Shown here one piece after another: positions 26,281 to 35,791 of a DNA stretch of 64,000 nt. The notes beneath the pieces are model-generated. The model did no database searches. It worked only from the letters and a program-made list of their open reading frames with translations, and was not told the DNA's origin. Location of the stretch: assembly GCA_949294735.1 (NCBI GenBank), contig CASFII010000007.1:62001-126000 (forward strand), read 5' to 3'. How positions within the stretch are numbered: the stretch's first letter is position 1; the number at the start of each line of letters is the position of its first letter. The position numbers and the translations under genes are program-made. Source of the DNA: an uncultured Coriobacteriaceae bacterium. GTDB taxonomy: Bacteria > Actinomycetota > Coriobacteriia > Coriobacteriales > Eggerthellaceae.

Positions 26281-26796
26281 ATAAGCCCCCTTACCAAGAA
26301 CTTTGTCATTGTAGTGTAAGAGTGGGTCAGATGCCCGAGATGCAGAAGTTGTATATGAATTCTTCTTAACAGCTGTAAAAAGTAAACATTTCCAATGTTT
26401 GTGCTAGAACTAATCGGCTTGTGAAAAAACGAAGCAGGGGATTATGCTACCGTTACTGTTTTGGTGCTTGCGGTTTGTGCTACAATTACCTTGTTCATAC
26501 ATGAGAGAAGTGATCGTCAGATGAGTAGTCCTGGCGGCCACTTTTTTGCATTGTGCTCTCAAACCCAGAGCCTATGGCGCTCTACAACAATATGGCGAAT
26601 CTTAGGAATCTTTATTAGCATCCAATCGTCGAAGTTTACACAGCGCAGACCTATCTGTTAATGAATATTGATAAAGTTGAGCGATACTTAGCGTTTATTA
26701 CTTGCAGCTACGCAACTGAGCATTGAAAGTCTCAAATTGCTTAAGATTGGAGCAGGTGCTCAAAGTACAAAACGAGGAAGAGAAGGAGGTTCGACC
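26281..26796. other. Long gap before serC holding a short transcript candidate
   Basis: No protein gene is supported in these 516 bases; a 66-codon frame at 26461-26661 lacks a binding site and overlaps a terminator. The left part presumably holds the promoter of the amino acid permease on the minus strand. The middle contains a promoter-like site and a strong terminator, described separately. The right part (26600-26780) is AT-rich and probably holds the serC promoter, but no clear pair was found. Confidence 0.55.
26481..26548 (+). ncRNA. Candidate short RNA or attenuator before serC
   Basis: A TACAAT -10 element (26481-26486) is followed about 22 bases later by a long hairpin: the left arm AAGTGATCGTCAG (26508-26520), a ten-base loop and the right arm CTGGCGGCCACTT (26531-26543), with one mismatch and two G-U pairs. 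It runs into six T's (26542-26547). A transcript from about 26493 would be only about 55 bases long. It could be a small RNA, or the terminator of a leader that controls serC. The -35 (GTTTTG) is weak. Confidence 0.45.
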
Positions 26797-27999
26797 ATGG
26801 GGCGCGTGTACAACTTTTCTGCTGGTCCAGCAGTGTTGCCAGAAGCTGTGTTGCGCGAAGCAGCGGAAGAAATGCTGGACTATAAGGGTTGTGGCATGTC
26901 AGTCATGGAAATGAGCCATCGATCTTCTGCGTACACCACTATTATCGAAGAAGCAGAGCAAGACCTGCGTGATCTAGTAGACATTCCCGAAAACTACCGT
27001 GTACTCTTCTTACAGGGTGGCGGCTCCACCCAGTTTGCGATGGTGCCTTTGAACCTTATGCGTACTGGGCATGCAGACTATTTAGTAGGCGGTTCTTGGG
27101 CTGATAAGGCCTATAAAGAAGCCTGCCGCTTTGGAGAGGTTCGCAAATACAGCGACGTGCCTGAAACTGCTTCAGAACTGGTGCAGGTTCCTGATGTTGC
27201 GCACTTTGAAGCAAGTCCCGAAGCAGACTATGTGTATATCTGCGCCAACGAAACTATTCAAGGTTCGGTGTATCACCAACTGCCAGACACCCAAGGAAAA
27301 CCCTTGGTAGCAGATATGTCCTCCTGCTTTTTGTCTGAGCCGTTCGACATTACCCAATATGGATTAGTGTTCGCAGGCGCCCAGAAAAACGTGGGTCCAG
27401 CAGGTGTGACCATCGTTATTATTCGCGAAGATTTAATTCCTAGCGAAGATCTTCCGCAGGTTCCTACCATGCTGCAGTATCGCACGCACGCCAAAGCAAA
27501 CAGCTTGTATAATACGCCACCGTGCTACGCCATTTATATGTGTGGCAAGGTGCTTAAGTGGCTAAAGGCGCAGGGCGGGCTTGAGGCCATGCAGGCGCGT
27601 AACGTGGAAAAGGCGCAGGTGCTGTATAGCTACCTTGACCAGAGCCAGCTGTTCAGCGGCATTGTTGCTCCGCACGACCGTTCGCTTATGAATGTAACTT
27701 TTACTGCAGGTGAAGAACTAGACGCTGAATTTGTGGCTGTAGCTAAGCAGGCTGGTTTTGATAACTTGAAAGGCCACCGTAGTGTAGGCGGTCTGCGTGC
27801 CAGCATTTATAACGCTATGCCTCTTGATGGTGTCCGTGCACTTGTGCAGTTTATGCAGGAATTTGAAGAAGCTCATGGTGCCAATTTGGACACTGCTTCA
27901 AGCGCTACCCTTTCAGGTAGTGTTGGGTCAAGCGCAGCTCCGTCGGCCAACACCACACAAACAGAAAGTATCTCCCAAGGTGAATCACGATGTATCTAG
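26797..27999 (+). CDS. serC: Phosphoserine aminotransferase
   Basis: This 400-residue PLP enzyme makes phosphoserine from 3-phosphohydroxypyruvate and glutamate. The start YNFSAGPAVLPEAVL and SVMEMSHRS are family signatures, and the PLP lysine is K197 in VFAGAQKNVGPAG. FLQGGGSTQFAMVPLNL binds the cofactor phosphate. Beyond the normal end at about 360 there is a roughly 40-residue Ser/Thr/Ala-rich tail with no known role. AAGGAGG precedes the ATG at 26797. serA follows after 134 bases, so both belong to serine synthesis. Confidence 0.94.
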   Translation: MGRVYNFSAGPAVLPEAVLREAAEEMLDYKGCGMSVMEMSHRSSAYTTIIEEAEQDLRDLVDIPENYRVLFLQGGGSTQFAMVPLNLMRTGHADYLVGGSWADKAYKEACRFGEVRKYSDVPETASELVQVPDVAHFEASPEADYVYICANETIQGSVYHQLPDTQGKPLVADMSSCFLSEPFDITQYGLVFAGAQKNVGPAGVTIVIIREDLIPSEDLPQVPTMLQYRTHAKANSLYNTPPCYAIYMCGKVLKWLKAQGGLEAMQARNVEKAQVLYSYLDQSQLFSGIVAPHDRSLMNVTFTAGEELDAEFVAVAKQAGFDNLKGHRSVGGLRASIYNAMPLDGVRALVQFMQEFEEAHGANLDTASSATLSGSVGSSAAPSANTTQTESISQGESRCI

Positions 28000-28024
28000 G
28001 GGAGTAAAACTCTCCTAGCTTTCG

Positions 28025-28085
28025 GCTGCGAAACTTCGCAGCAACCGACGAATTCTGTGTTTAATCTGGCAGTTCGTCGGCTTTT
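28025..28085 (+). terminator. Two hairpins between serC and serA
   Basis: GCTGCGAA/TTCGCAGC (28025-28042) is a tight hairpin. CCGACGAA (28045-28052) with TTCGTCGG (28073-28080) is a second one, followed by CTTTT. The second may act as a partial terminator or attenuator, letting serC and serA be expressed at different levels. Confidence 0.5.
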
Positions 28086-28133
28086 CCCTATTATTTCGTA
28101 AACTTCTTTCAGATTCAGAAGAGGAGAACTTTT

Positions 28134-29297
28134 ATGCGACGCATTAAAACGATTGACGACATTACTAAAGACGGCCAAGTAGAATTCGGCGAAGGCTATG
28201 ACTTTGTTGAAGAAGCAAAAGACGCTGACGCAATTCTTATGCGTTCGACCGACTTGCACGGCTATGACTTGCCCGAAAGCATTCGCGCTATTGCGCGGTG
28301 CGGCGCTGGCGTGAACAACATCCCTGTACGGGAATATGCCAAACGCGGGGTAGTGGTGTTCAATTCTCCGGGCGCCAATTCAAACGCGGTGAAAGAAATT
28401 GTAATTGCCATGATGATACTTTCCAGCCGCGGCATTGTGCAGTCTATGAAATGGGTGCGTGAAAACGCGGAAGATCCTGACATCTTCACCAACGCCGAAA
28501 AGGCCAAGAAGGCGTTTGTGGGGCACGAACTGAAGGGTAAACGCGTAGGCGTTGTTGGCCTGGGCAACGTCGGTTCCAAGGTAGCAAACGCATGCGTCGA
28601 TTTAGGCATGGAAGTATATGGCTATGACCCGTTCATCTCCATTGAACACGCCTGGGCGCTTTCGCACGAAGTACAGCGCGTAGGCACGCTGGAAGATCTA
28701 TGCCGCGACTGCGAATACCTGACACTTCATGTGCCGTCTAAGGCCGACACTATTGGCATGATTGGGGCGGAGCAGATTGATATGCTGGCACCCGGTGCGG
28801 TGCTCATTAACTTTGCCCGCGAAACCATCATCAACGAAGACGAAGTGGATGCGGCACTGCGTGAAGGCAAGCTTTCTTGGTTTGCAAGCGACTTTGCGAC
28901 GCCCAAAACGGTCAAGATGCCCAACACGTTTGTAACCACTCATTCTGGTGCAGGTACGGGCGAAGCGGAAGCCAACTGCGCCGACATGGCTATTTCTGAG
29001 TTGAAGGACTACCTGGAAAACGGCAACATTGCTAACTCGGTGAACTATCCTGCGTGCTCTATGGGTAAGGCACGCGCTGCCAGCCGCATTGCTTGCTTGC
29101 ACGCAAATGTACCCAACATGATTGGTCAGATTACGGCCGTGCTGGCAAAAGACAATGCCAATGTTCAGCGTATGGTGAACGAAAGCGCCGGCGAAAATGC
29201 CTATACCATGTTCGATACCGACGAACACCTGGACGCTTCCACTATTGAGGAGTTAAAGCAGATTCCTGCTATCTATCGTGTTCGTGTTATTAAGTAG
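28134..29297 (+). CDS. serA: D-3-phosphoglycerate dehydrogenase
   Basis: This 387-residue enzyme oxidises 3-phosphoglycerate to 3-phosphohydroxypyruvate with NAD, the first step of serine synthesis. The Rossmann motif GVVGLGNVGSKV lies at about 139-150. Catalytic residues are the arginine and glutamate in the NFARETIINEDEV region and the histidine in TTHSGAGTGEAE. The last 75 residues form a single ACT domain, likely for serine feedback. It is the short type without an intervening domain. AGAGGAGAAC precedes the ATG. Confidence 0.95.
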   Translation: MRRIKTIDDITKDGQVEFGEGYDFVEEAKDADAILMRSTDLHGYDLPESIRAIARCGAGVNNIPVREYAKRGVVVFNSPGANSNAVKEIVIAMMILSSRGIVQSMKWVRENAEDPDIFTNAEKAKKAFVGHELKGKRVGVVGLGNVGSKVANACVDLGMEVYGYDPFISIEHAWALSHEVQRVGTLEDLCRDCEYLTLHVPSKADTIGMIGAEQIDMLAPGAVLINFARETIINEDEVDAALREGKLSWFASDFATPKTVKMPNTFVTTHSGAGTGEAEANCADMAISELKDYLENGNIANSVNYPACSMGKARAASRIACLHANVPNMIGQITAVLAKDNANVQRMVNESAGENAYTMFDTDEHLDASTIEELKQIPAIYRVRVIK

Positions 29298-29405
29298 GAT
29301 GCTTAAGACTTCGCAAGAAATCTGATGCTGCCGCGCTATGATGGAATTCTGAAGCGCGGTGGCACCAGAACGGCACCCTGTGAGCATCTAAAGGACAGGA
29401 ACCTT

Positions 29406-30689
29406 ATGTTTATTAAGCCTTTTGCAGCTATTCGACCAAACGAAATCGCGGCAGATCAGGTGGCCGCGTTGCCTTATGACGTCTATGACCGTGAAGGGGC
29501 GTGCGCTGCGGTGCAAGGTAAGCCGCTTTCGTTTTTGAATATAGATCGCCCCGAAACTCAGTTTGCACCTGATGCTGATATGTATGGGTCTGAGGTGTAT
29601 GCAAAGGCCAGAGAATTGTTGGACGCTCGTATAGCGGATGGCACCTTCGTGAAGGAACCAACGCCCTGCTTTTATTTGTATGAGCTTGAAATGGCAGGGC
29701 GCGCGCAAACAGGACTGGTTGCTTGTTGCGCTATTGACGACTATCTCAACAACACCATCAAAAAGCACGAAAACACGCTAGAAGCCAAAGAACTTGACCG
29801 CATCCGCCACATTGATGCGTTGGATGCGCAAACGGGTCCTATCTTTTTAGCGTATCGGGACGAAGCACAGGTAAACGCCTTGGTTGCCAAGATACAAACG
29901 AATACTCCTTTGTATTCTTTTATGTCTGAAGATGGCATTGCGCACCGTGTGTGGCGTATTTCAGGTGAACAGGAAATAGATGCTTTGGCGCAAGCGTTCG
30001 AAGCAGTTCCTGCGGCGTATGTGGCTGATGGTCACCACCGAACCGCTTCAGCGGTGAAAGTGGGGCTGGCGCGTCGCGCGCAGGCACAAGAAGCAAAAAC
30101 CTTTACAGGAAACGAAGAATTCAACTACTTCCTTTCGGTACTGTTCCCAGAAAGTCAGCTACGTATTCTTCCGTATAATCGTGTGGTTCATGATCTGCAG
30201 GGGCTTACCGAAGAAGCGTTTTTACAACAGCTAAGTTCAGTGTATAAGGTTTCTGCTGCGCAAAGTGAACCTTTTGAACCCCAGGAAAAAGGGGCAGTTG
30301 CACTTTATATGCGCGGTGCCTGGTATAAGCTCCAGGTGCGCTCCGAATGCACAAGCGAAGACCCAGTGGAAGGCTTAGACGTAACGGTTTTACAGCAGCG
30401 CGTTTTAGCGCCACTTTTGGGAATTGATGACCCGCGCACCAATAGTCGGGTTGAGTTTGTAGGCGGTATCTATGGGTTGGACGAATTGGTGAAGCGCGTG
30501 CAAAAGGCTGATGCGGCAGCTTCTGCAGCAGGCACCTTTGCGCAGAATGGTCCAGCCGTTGCGTTTGCCATGTACCCAACATCCATTGAAGAGCTTTTAT
30601 CTGTTGCGGATGCGGGGCTTTTGATGCCGCCTAAAAGCACGTGGTTTGAACCGAAGCTCCGCAGTGGACTTTTTATTCATCAGCTGTAG
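29406..30689 (+). CDS. DUF1015 family protein of the serine cluster
   Basis: This 427-residue cytoplasmic protein belongs to DUF1015. Family segments are the opening FIKPFAAIRPNEIAADQVAALPYDV, SFLNIDRPE, the KHENTLEAKELDR stretch and the conserved YVADGHHRTASAV motif. The biochemical role is not settled to my knowledge. The gene is next to serA and serC, and no serB phosphatase is seen, so a part in phosphoserine metabolism is a fair guess. The ATG at 29406 follows AAAGGACAGGAA; the frame extends upstream to 29325 without support. Confidence 0.88.
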   Translation: MFIKPFAAIRPNEIAADQVAALPYDVYDREGACAAVQGKPLSFLNIDRPETQFAPDADMYGSEVYAKARELLDARIADGTFVKEPTPCFYLYELEMAGRAQTGLVACCAIDDYLNNTIKKHENTLEAKELDRIRHIDALDAQTGPIFLAYRDEAQVNALVAKIQTNTPLYSFMSEDGIAHRVWRISGEQEIDALAQAFEAVPAAYVADGHHRTASAVKVGLARRAQAQEAKTFTGNEEFNYFLSVLFPESQLRILPYNRVVHDLQGLTEEAFLQQLSSVYKVSAAQSEPFEPQEKGAVALYMRGAWYKLQVRSECTSEDPVEGLDVTVLQQRVLAPLLGIDDPRTNSRVEFVGGIYGLDELVKRVQKADAAASAAGTFAQNGPAVAFAMYPTSIEELLSVADAGLLMPPKSTWFEPKLRSGLFIHQL

Positions 30690-30725
30690 AATCGGCCGGG
30701 ATACTACTACAAGGAGAAACACATC

Positions 30726-32504
30726 GTGACACCGAATGAACCTACAACTTCCCCTAATAGATCTTCCATCAAAGGTCAGCTGACTGCTCGCGGATTACTG
30801 ATTGGGGGCATTGGCTGCGTCATTTTGACCGCTGCTTCGGTGTATACGGCGCTTAAGATGGGTGCCTTGCCGTGGCCCATTGTGTTTGCTGCCATTATTT
30901 CACTCTTCTTCCTGAAGGCGTTAGGACACACCACCTTAAACGAAGCGAACGTCACCCACACCATCATGAGTGCTGGTTCTATGGTGGCAGGTGGTTTGGC
31001 GTTCACCATTCCTGGCGTTTGGATTTTGACTGGTGAAAACAATGTTGCCTGGTGGCAGATGCTTATTGTGGCACTGGCTGGCACGGTGTTGGGGCTCATT
31101 TGCACTGCGTTTATCCGCAGACAGTTTATTGAAGAAGACAAGCTGGAATTTCCCATTGGTGAAGCAGCTGCACAAACTCTGATTGCAGGAGATTCGGGCG
31201 GCAAAACAGGCGCCAAATTGTTTGGATCTATGGGTTTGGCTGGTATCTATTGCGCTTTGCGCGACTGGCTGGGGGCGCTGCCTGCTATGTTTCTTTCGGG
31301 CGTCAATGTTCCTGGTGTTAGTTTCGGCATCTACAATTCGCCTATGATGCTAGCCGTTGGTTTTTTGGTTGGTACCGGCGCGGTGGTCGCTTGGTTTTTA
31401 GGCGCGGTATTTGCAAACTTCGGATTGATTATAGGCGCCAGCTCAGTGGGGCTCTGGGATGTAGCAACGGGGCAAGGCATCGTAAGCAGCTTAGGCATGG
31501 GCGTCATGATGGGTTGCGGATTTGGGGTAATCGTCAAAAACATCTTGCCGAAATTCCCTTCGCTTTTTAAGGGCATCACCTTATCTTCTACTTTTGGTTC
31601 TTCTGCTGGAGAACAGGAAGTCAGCAGTGAGGCCTCGATGTACCGTTGCTCAACCAGCAAGATCACTTCTTCCGCCACAAAACGGCGCTCAGGGAAGCTT
31701 TCCGCAGGTATTCTGGCGGGGCTTTTAGCTGCCGTTGCGCTCGTTTTATGCTTCGCGCTTTCTTTAGGGCCGTTGCCCAGCATCATTGTGGTATTGATGG
31801 TATGGGTAACCACTGCCATGAGTGCACAATCGGTCGGACAAACCGGCATTGACCCCATGGAAATCTTCGGGCTTATCGTCCTTTTGCTGGTGGCTGCCGT
31901 TTCCAACGTACCCGAAGTTCAGCTGTTCTTTGTGGCAGGCGTGGTTGCTGTTGCCTGTGGTTTGGCGGGTGACGTTATGAACGATTTCAAGGCAGGTCAG
32001 GTTCTGGGAACGAGTCCGAAAGCTCAGTGGCTGGGGCAGGCCTTTGGCGGAATTCTGGGTGCCTTTGTTGCAACGGCGGTTGTGGTGATCCTGGTGACAG
32101 CGTATGGCCCTGCTGCCTTTGGTCCTGAAGGTAGCTTTATTGCTGCCCAGGCGTCTGTGGTTGCTACGATGATTTCGGGTATTCCTTGCGTGGAAGCCTT
32201 CGTGGTGGGTTTAATTGCGGGCTTCGTTTTGCATTGGGTAAAACTGCCTTCTATGCTCATTGGTCTGGGGATTTATCTGCCATTCTATATGTCTTTCACC
32301 GCATTTCTGGGTGCCATGGCAAAGCTTGTTTATGACGCTATTTGCAAAGCGCGCAGAAAGAAACTAGCTCTTTCCGATTCCGACAACGCTCAAAAGGAAC
32401 AAGTTCAAAACGAAACAGGCTTAGTGGTGGCTTCTGGGTTATTAGGCGGCGAAAGCATTGTGGGCGTTATTGTGGCTTTGGCGTCGGTAGCGGCTGGACT
32501 GTAG
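30726..32504 (+). CDS. OPT family oligopeptide transporter
   Basis: This 592-residue protein has about 14-16 hydrophobic segments and matches the OPT family, proton-driven carriers of oligopeptides or metal-chelate complexes. The opening QLTARGLLIGGIGCVILTAASVY is typical, along with TAFIRRQFIEEDKLEFPIGEA and MNDFKAGQVLGTSPKAQ. It starts at a GTG with AAGGAG upstream, 36 bases after the DUF1015 gene, and is probably in the same transcript. Peptide uptake would fit an amino-acid-fermenting organism. Confidence 0.92.
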   Translation: MTPNEPTTSPNRSSIKGQLTARGLLIGGIGCVILTAASVYTALKMGALPWPIVFAAIISLFFLKALGHTTLNEANVTHTIMSAGSMVAGGLAFTIPGVWILTGENNVAWWQMLIVALAGTVLGLICTAFIRRQFIEEDKLEFPIGEAAAQTLIAGDSGGKTGAKLFGSMGLAGIYCALRDWLGALPAMFLSGVNVPGVSFGIYNSPMMLAVGFLVGTGAVVAWFLGAVFANFGLIIGASSVGLWDVATGQGIVSSLGMGVMMGCGFGVIVKNILPKFPSLFKGITLSSTFGSSAGEQEVSSEASMYRCSTSKITSSATKRRSGKLSAGILAGLLAAVALVLCFALSLGPLPSIIVVLMVWVTTAMSAQSVGQTGIDPMEIFGLIVLLLVAAVSNVPEVQLFFVAGVVAVACGLAGDVMNDFKAGQVLGTSPKAQWLGQAFGGILGAFVATAVVVILVTAYGPAAFGPEGSFIAAQASVVATMISGIPCVEAFVVGLIAGFVLHWVKLPSMLIGLGIYLPFYMSFTAFLGAMAKLVYDAICKARRKKLALSDSDNAQKEQVQNETGLVVASGLLGGESIVGVIVALASVAAGL

Positions 32505-32642
32505 CCAATCTGCAGAGGTGAACGGCTGAACTAGGTGTTGCCAGGTGATGCCAGGTGTTTGTTTGAGGCACAGTAGGGACAGAGTCCCTCAATCTGCACG
32601 AATGAATTACCTCGCGAGCGTAAATTCTGTGTAAAGTTTTTG

Positions 32643-32648
32643 TATAAT
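32643..32648 (+). promoter_or_regulatory. Likely -10 element for the phosphate transporter
   Basis: A perfect TATAAT preceded by TTTTTG lies about 48 bases before the pit start. No good -35 is present at the usual distance, so activation may be needed. The preceding gap holds a short hairpin, AGGGACAGAGTCCCT (32575-32589). Confidence 0.5.
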
Positions 32649-32695
32649 CAATTTTGCTCGAATTTGTTCATTTCCTTGGGTAATTGGGGTATACC

Positions 32696-33745
32696 GTGGA
32701 TCTATCTTTTGTGGGGTTTCTTGCTCAAGCAGCCGACCAGCCTGTTCTCTACGTTATTTTGATACTTGTTATAGGTGTTACCGCGGTTTCTGGCGCAACT
32801 GACGCCCCCAACGCTATTGCTACGGTAGTTTCAACCCGCTGCATGAAGCCCAATGTTGCTATTGGCCTCGCAGCGGTTTTTAATTTTATTGGTCTTGCAG
32901 GCATGACGTTCATTTCCACCGCCGTTGCCAAAACCATGTTTGGCATGGTGGACTTTTCAGGAGACACAAACGCTTCTTTGCTTGCTTTAATGGCGGCTAT
33001 GATTGGCGCCATAAGTTGGGGCATCATATGCTGGTTCTTCGGCATACCCTGTTCGAAATCGCATTCGCTTATTGCGGGTATTACAGGTGGCGCCATTGCG
33101 TTGAATGGCTTTGCTGGCGTTATTCCAAGCGAATGGGCAAAGGTTATTTACGGCATGGTGTTTTCCCTGGTAGCAGGCTTTGTTTTGGGCTGGCTATTCA
33201 CCAAGGTTATTGAAGTACTTTTCAGCAGTATTAACCGTCGCAGCGCCAATAAGCTCTTTGTAGTTATTCAAGACATTTGCGCTTTGGCCTTGGCGTTCTT
33301 GCACGGTGCTCAGGATGGTCAGAAATTCATGTCCATTGCTATGTTGGGCGTTGCTCTTTCGTTTGGCAATTCAACCCCAGATGCCAGTGGCTTCCCGCTG
33401 TGGATTATGATTATTTGTTCGCTGGCCATTTCTTTGGGTACCGTTGTAGGCGGCAAGCGCATTATTAAATCGGTTGGTATGGACATGGTAAAACTGCAGA
33501 AATATCAAGGTGTTGCGGCGAACTTTTCCACCACGTTCACCTTGCTTTTCGCGAGCTTAACGGGCATGCCTGTTTCCACGAGTCACTGCAACACATCCGC
33601 CATCATGGGTGTAGGTGCAAGCAAGGGTCTGCGTCACGTGAAGTGGAACATTGCCAGCAATATGCTGCTTGCCTGGATTATCACTTTCCCTGCCTGCGGC
33701 ATCATTGGATATGTGTTGGCGCGCGTATTCATGATGTTTGCCTAG
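32696..33745 (+). CDS. pit: Inorganic phosphate transporter (PiT family)
   Basis: This 349-residue membrane protein belongs to the PiT family, which imports phosphate with a cation. The first half has the ATDAPNAIATVVSTR signature (canonically GANDVANA), and the second half the matching HGAQDGQKF and PVSTSHCNTSAIMGVGASKG segments. About ten helices are seen. The GTG at 32696 is chosen with TGGGG upstream; a TTG at 32684 is an alternative. A Ppx/GppA phosphatase lies two genes downstream, a possible functional link in phosphate handling. Confidence 0.93.
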   Translation: MDLSFVGFLAQAADQPVLYVILILVIGVTAVSGATDAPNAIATVVSTRCMKPNVAIGLAAVFNFIGLAGMTFISTAVAKTMFGMVDFSGDTNASLLALMAAMIGAISWGIICWFFGIPCSKSHSLIAGITGGAIALNGFAGVIPSEWAKVIYGMVFSLVAGFVLGWLFTKVIEVLFSSINRRSANKLFVVIQDICALALAFLHGAQDGQKFMSIAMLGVALSFGNSTPDASGFPLWIMIICSLAISLGTVVGGKRIIKSVGMDMVKLQKYQGVAANFSTTFTLLFASLTGMPVSTSHCNTSAIMGVGASKGLRHVKWNIASNMLLAWIITFPACGIIGYVLARVFMMFA

Positions 33746-33790
33746 TGCTTTCGGCAGTCTGCTTTGAGTACTGATTGAGTATTGATTGTT

Positions 33791-34624
33791 ATGCCTTTAA
33801 CCATTGGTTGTCATCTGTCTGCCTCAAAAGGTTTTTTGGCTATGGGCGAAACGGCTCTTTCCATAGGCGCGAACACCTTCGCCTTCTTTACGCGCAATCC
33901 GCGCGGTGGTGCAGCTAAAGCTATCGATCCTGAGGACGCGGCAGAACTGCGCTCTCTGCTTCAGCTTGAACACTTTGGCAAACTGGTTGCTCATGCACCC
34001 TACACACTAAACCCCTGTTCAGACAAGCAGGAAACACGAGACTTCGCACTTCAGGCTATGACAGATGACCTGAATCGCATGGAATTTTTGCCAAACAACT
34101 ATTACAACTTTCATCCTGGTAGTCATGTTAAACAGGGTGTCGAAATAGGCATAGAAATGATTGCGGGGCTCTTGAATGAAGTGCTTAAACCAGAACAAAC
34201 CACAACGGTTCTTTTGGAAACTATGGCTGGTAAGGGCACCGAAGTAGGGAGCCGCTTCGAAGAGTTAGCACAGATTATTGAACGGGTAGAACTAAGCAGC
34301 CATGTGGGGGTTTGCTTGGACACTTGCCACGTACACGATGCTGGTTATGACATCGTGCATAATTTGGACGGTGTCCTGGAAGAGTTCGATCGCGTTATAG
34401 GCATACAGCGCTTAAAGGCACTTCATCTGAACGACAGCAAAAACCCTTGCGGAGCTCATAAAGACCGCCACGAAACCATCGGTAATGGCTTTATTGGGCT
34501 TGAGGCTTTTGAGCGCGTGGTGAACCACCCTCTGCTGCGGGAACTTCCCTTTATTCTGGAAACACCGAACGAGCTTCCTGGTTACGCGAAAGAGATTTCC
34601 GTATTAAGAAGTCTTTCGCGCTAG
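33791..34624 (+). CDS. nfo: Endonuclease IV
   Basis: This 277-residue enzyme cleaves DNA at abasic sites in base-excision repair, using a three-zinc centre in a TIM barrel. [10 protein letters not shown] begins the protein; [21 protein letters not shown] and [14 protein letters not shown] carry zinc ligands, and [18 protein letters not shown], with further His and Asp ligands, is intact. The ATG at 33791 restores the family length. No strong ribosome binding site is visible, which may mean modest expression. Confidence 0.95.
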   Translation: MPLTIGCHLSASKGFLAMGETALSIGANTFAFFTRNPRGGAAKAIDPEDAAELRSLLQLEHFGKLVAHAPYTLNPCSDKQETRDFALQAMTDDLNRMEFLPNNYYNFHPGSHVKQGVEIGIEMIAGLLNEVLKPEQTTTVLLETMAGKGTEVGSRFEELAQIIERVELSSHVGVCLDTCHVHDAGYDIVHNLDGVLEEFDRVIGIQRLKALHLNDSKNPCGAHKDRHETIGNGFIGLEAFERVVNHPLLRELPFILETPNELPGYAKEISVLRSLSR

Positions 34625-34841
34625 GCTCTTTGCGGGCGTTTGCAATTTAACACCGACTTTACATTACCGCTGGTATATTTGATTTATACTCGTAGTGTTT
34701 TCCCCGATTAAATTGGTAGTATGAACTGCAGAAAAGGGCAGCAGGGAAAACAAAGTAGGTTGTGCTACTTGATCTTGCTCCCTTACACAACATAAAGTAC
34801 TTCTTTCTTTTAACTGCGAACACGAAAGCGAACGGCAAGCT

Positions 34842-35774
34842 ATGAATTATGGGATTATCGATGTTGGATCAAACACGGTGCGCCTCTGCGTGTACGACGT
34901 TTCTGAAGACACCAACAAGTTTAAAACCATCATGAACCGCAAAATTGTTGCTGGTTTGGCTGCCTATGTTGAAAACGACCGTCTGACCGACGAAGGCATC
35001 AAGGTTGCCATTGATAGCGTGCGTCGCTGCTTAAAGCGTGCCAGCTATTTGAATCCTGTTCGTGTTGATGTATTTGCAACTGCGGTGCTCCGCAATATCA
35101 CGAATAGTGCTGAAGCGGTGGCAGCTTTGGAAAAAGGGGCGGGCACTAAGGTAACCCTGCTTTCTGATTATGACGAAGCGCATTTGGGCTTTGTGGGTGC
35201 CTCGCATCAGGACAATCTGTGCAATGGGGTTCTTATTGACATTGGCGGTGGTTCTGCTGAAGTAACGCTCATTGCGGGCGGTAAGGACGTACTGGGAACC
35301 AGCTTGCCTATTGGATCCCTTCTTTCCTATAAGCGCTTTGTTAGCGATATTCTGCCTACCCCTGAAGAACTTTCCGCTATTCGCAAAGCTACCGCAGCGT
35401 TGCTGGATAAAGAACCTGTTGGCATGACTGAGCATCGTGTGAGCCGCTTGTTTGGTGTTGGTGGCAGCATCCGTGCGCTGGGCGAAGCAAACGCGCACTT
35501 AAATCCCGAAGCCGACGAGAATGAACTTACCCGCGAAGATGCCTTTGAGTTAGCACGTGACATTAGCGAAAACAGACGCGCGTACATTACTGCTGTTCTG
35601 AACACGGCGCCCGAGCGCTTGCACACCATTTCATGCGGGTTGGCCATTTTGCTGGAGCTCTTTGACCGCTTTGATGCGCAAGTGCTCTATATCTGCGAAA
35701 ACGGTGTTCGCGAAGGTTTCTTGCTTGAACGCGTTTTAGGCAAAGAAGTTTCGTCCGAATGCGCTAAACGCTAA
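34842..35774 (+). CDS. Ppx/GppA family phosphatase
   Basis: This 310-residue protein is an exopolyphosphatase/pppGpp phosphatase family member with the ASKHA fold. NYGIIDVGSNTVRLCVYDV at the start and DIGGGSAEVTLI and FGVGGSIRALG later form the phosphate- and nucleotide-binding loops. It lacks the C-terminal HD-like domain of E. coli Ppx and GppA, so it is the short type. It may hydrolyse polyphosphate ends or pppGpp. It lies in a separate unit after a 217-base gap. Confidence 0.9.
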   Translation: MNYGIIDVGSNTVRLCVYDVSEDTNKFKTIMNRKIVAGLAAYVENDRLTDEGIKVAIDSVRRCLKRASYLNPVRVDVFATAVLRNITNSAEAVAALEKGAGTKVTLLSDYDEAHLGFVGASHQDNLCNGVLIDIGGGSAEVTLIAGGKDVLGTSLPIGSLLSYKRFVSDILPTPEELSAIRKATAALLDKEPVGMTEHRVSRLFGVGGSIRALGEANAHLNPEADENELTREDAFELARDISENRRAYITAVLNTAPERLHTISCGLAILLELFDRFDAQVLYICENGVREGFLLERVLGKEVSSECAKR

Positions 35775-35791
35775 AACCCAAGCGCACTAAG

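Noticed and set aside
13606-26463. Shared 14-mer ACCGTTACTGTTTT near 13606 and 26450
   Set aside because: Exact 14-mers are expected by chance several times in 64 kb; flanks do not match.
26461-26661. 66-codon open frame in the gap before serC
   Set aside because: No binding site, no protein-like composition, and it spans the terminator hairpin.
29325-29405. T-box-like GCGGTGGCACC stretch before the DUF1015 gene
   Set aside because: The spacing from serA leaves only about 108 bases, with no specifier stem or terminator arrangement, so a T-box is not supported.
32575-32589. Short hairpin AGGGACAGAGTCCCT before pit as a terminator
   Set aside because: It has no T-run and only a 5-6 bp stem; noted within the pit promoter entry only.
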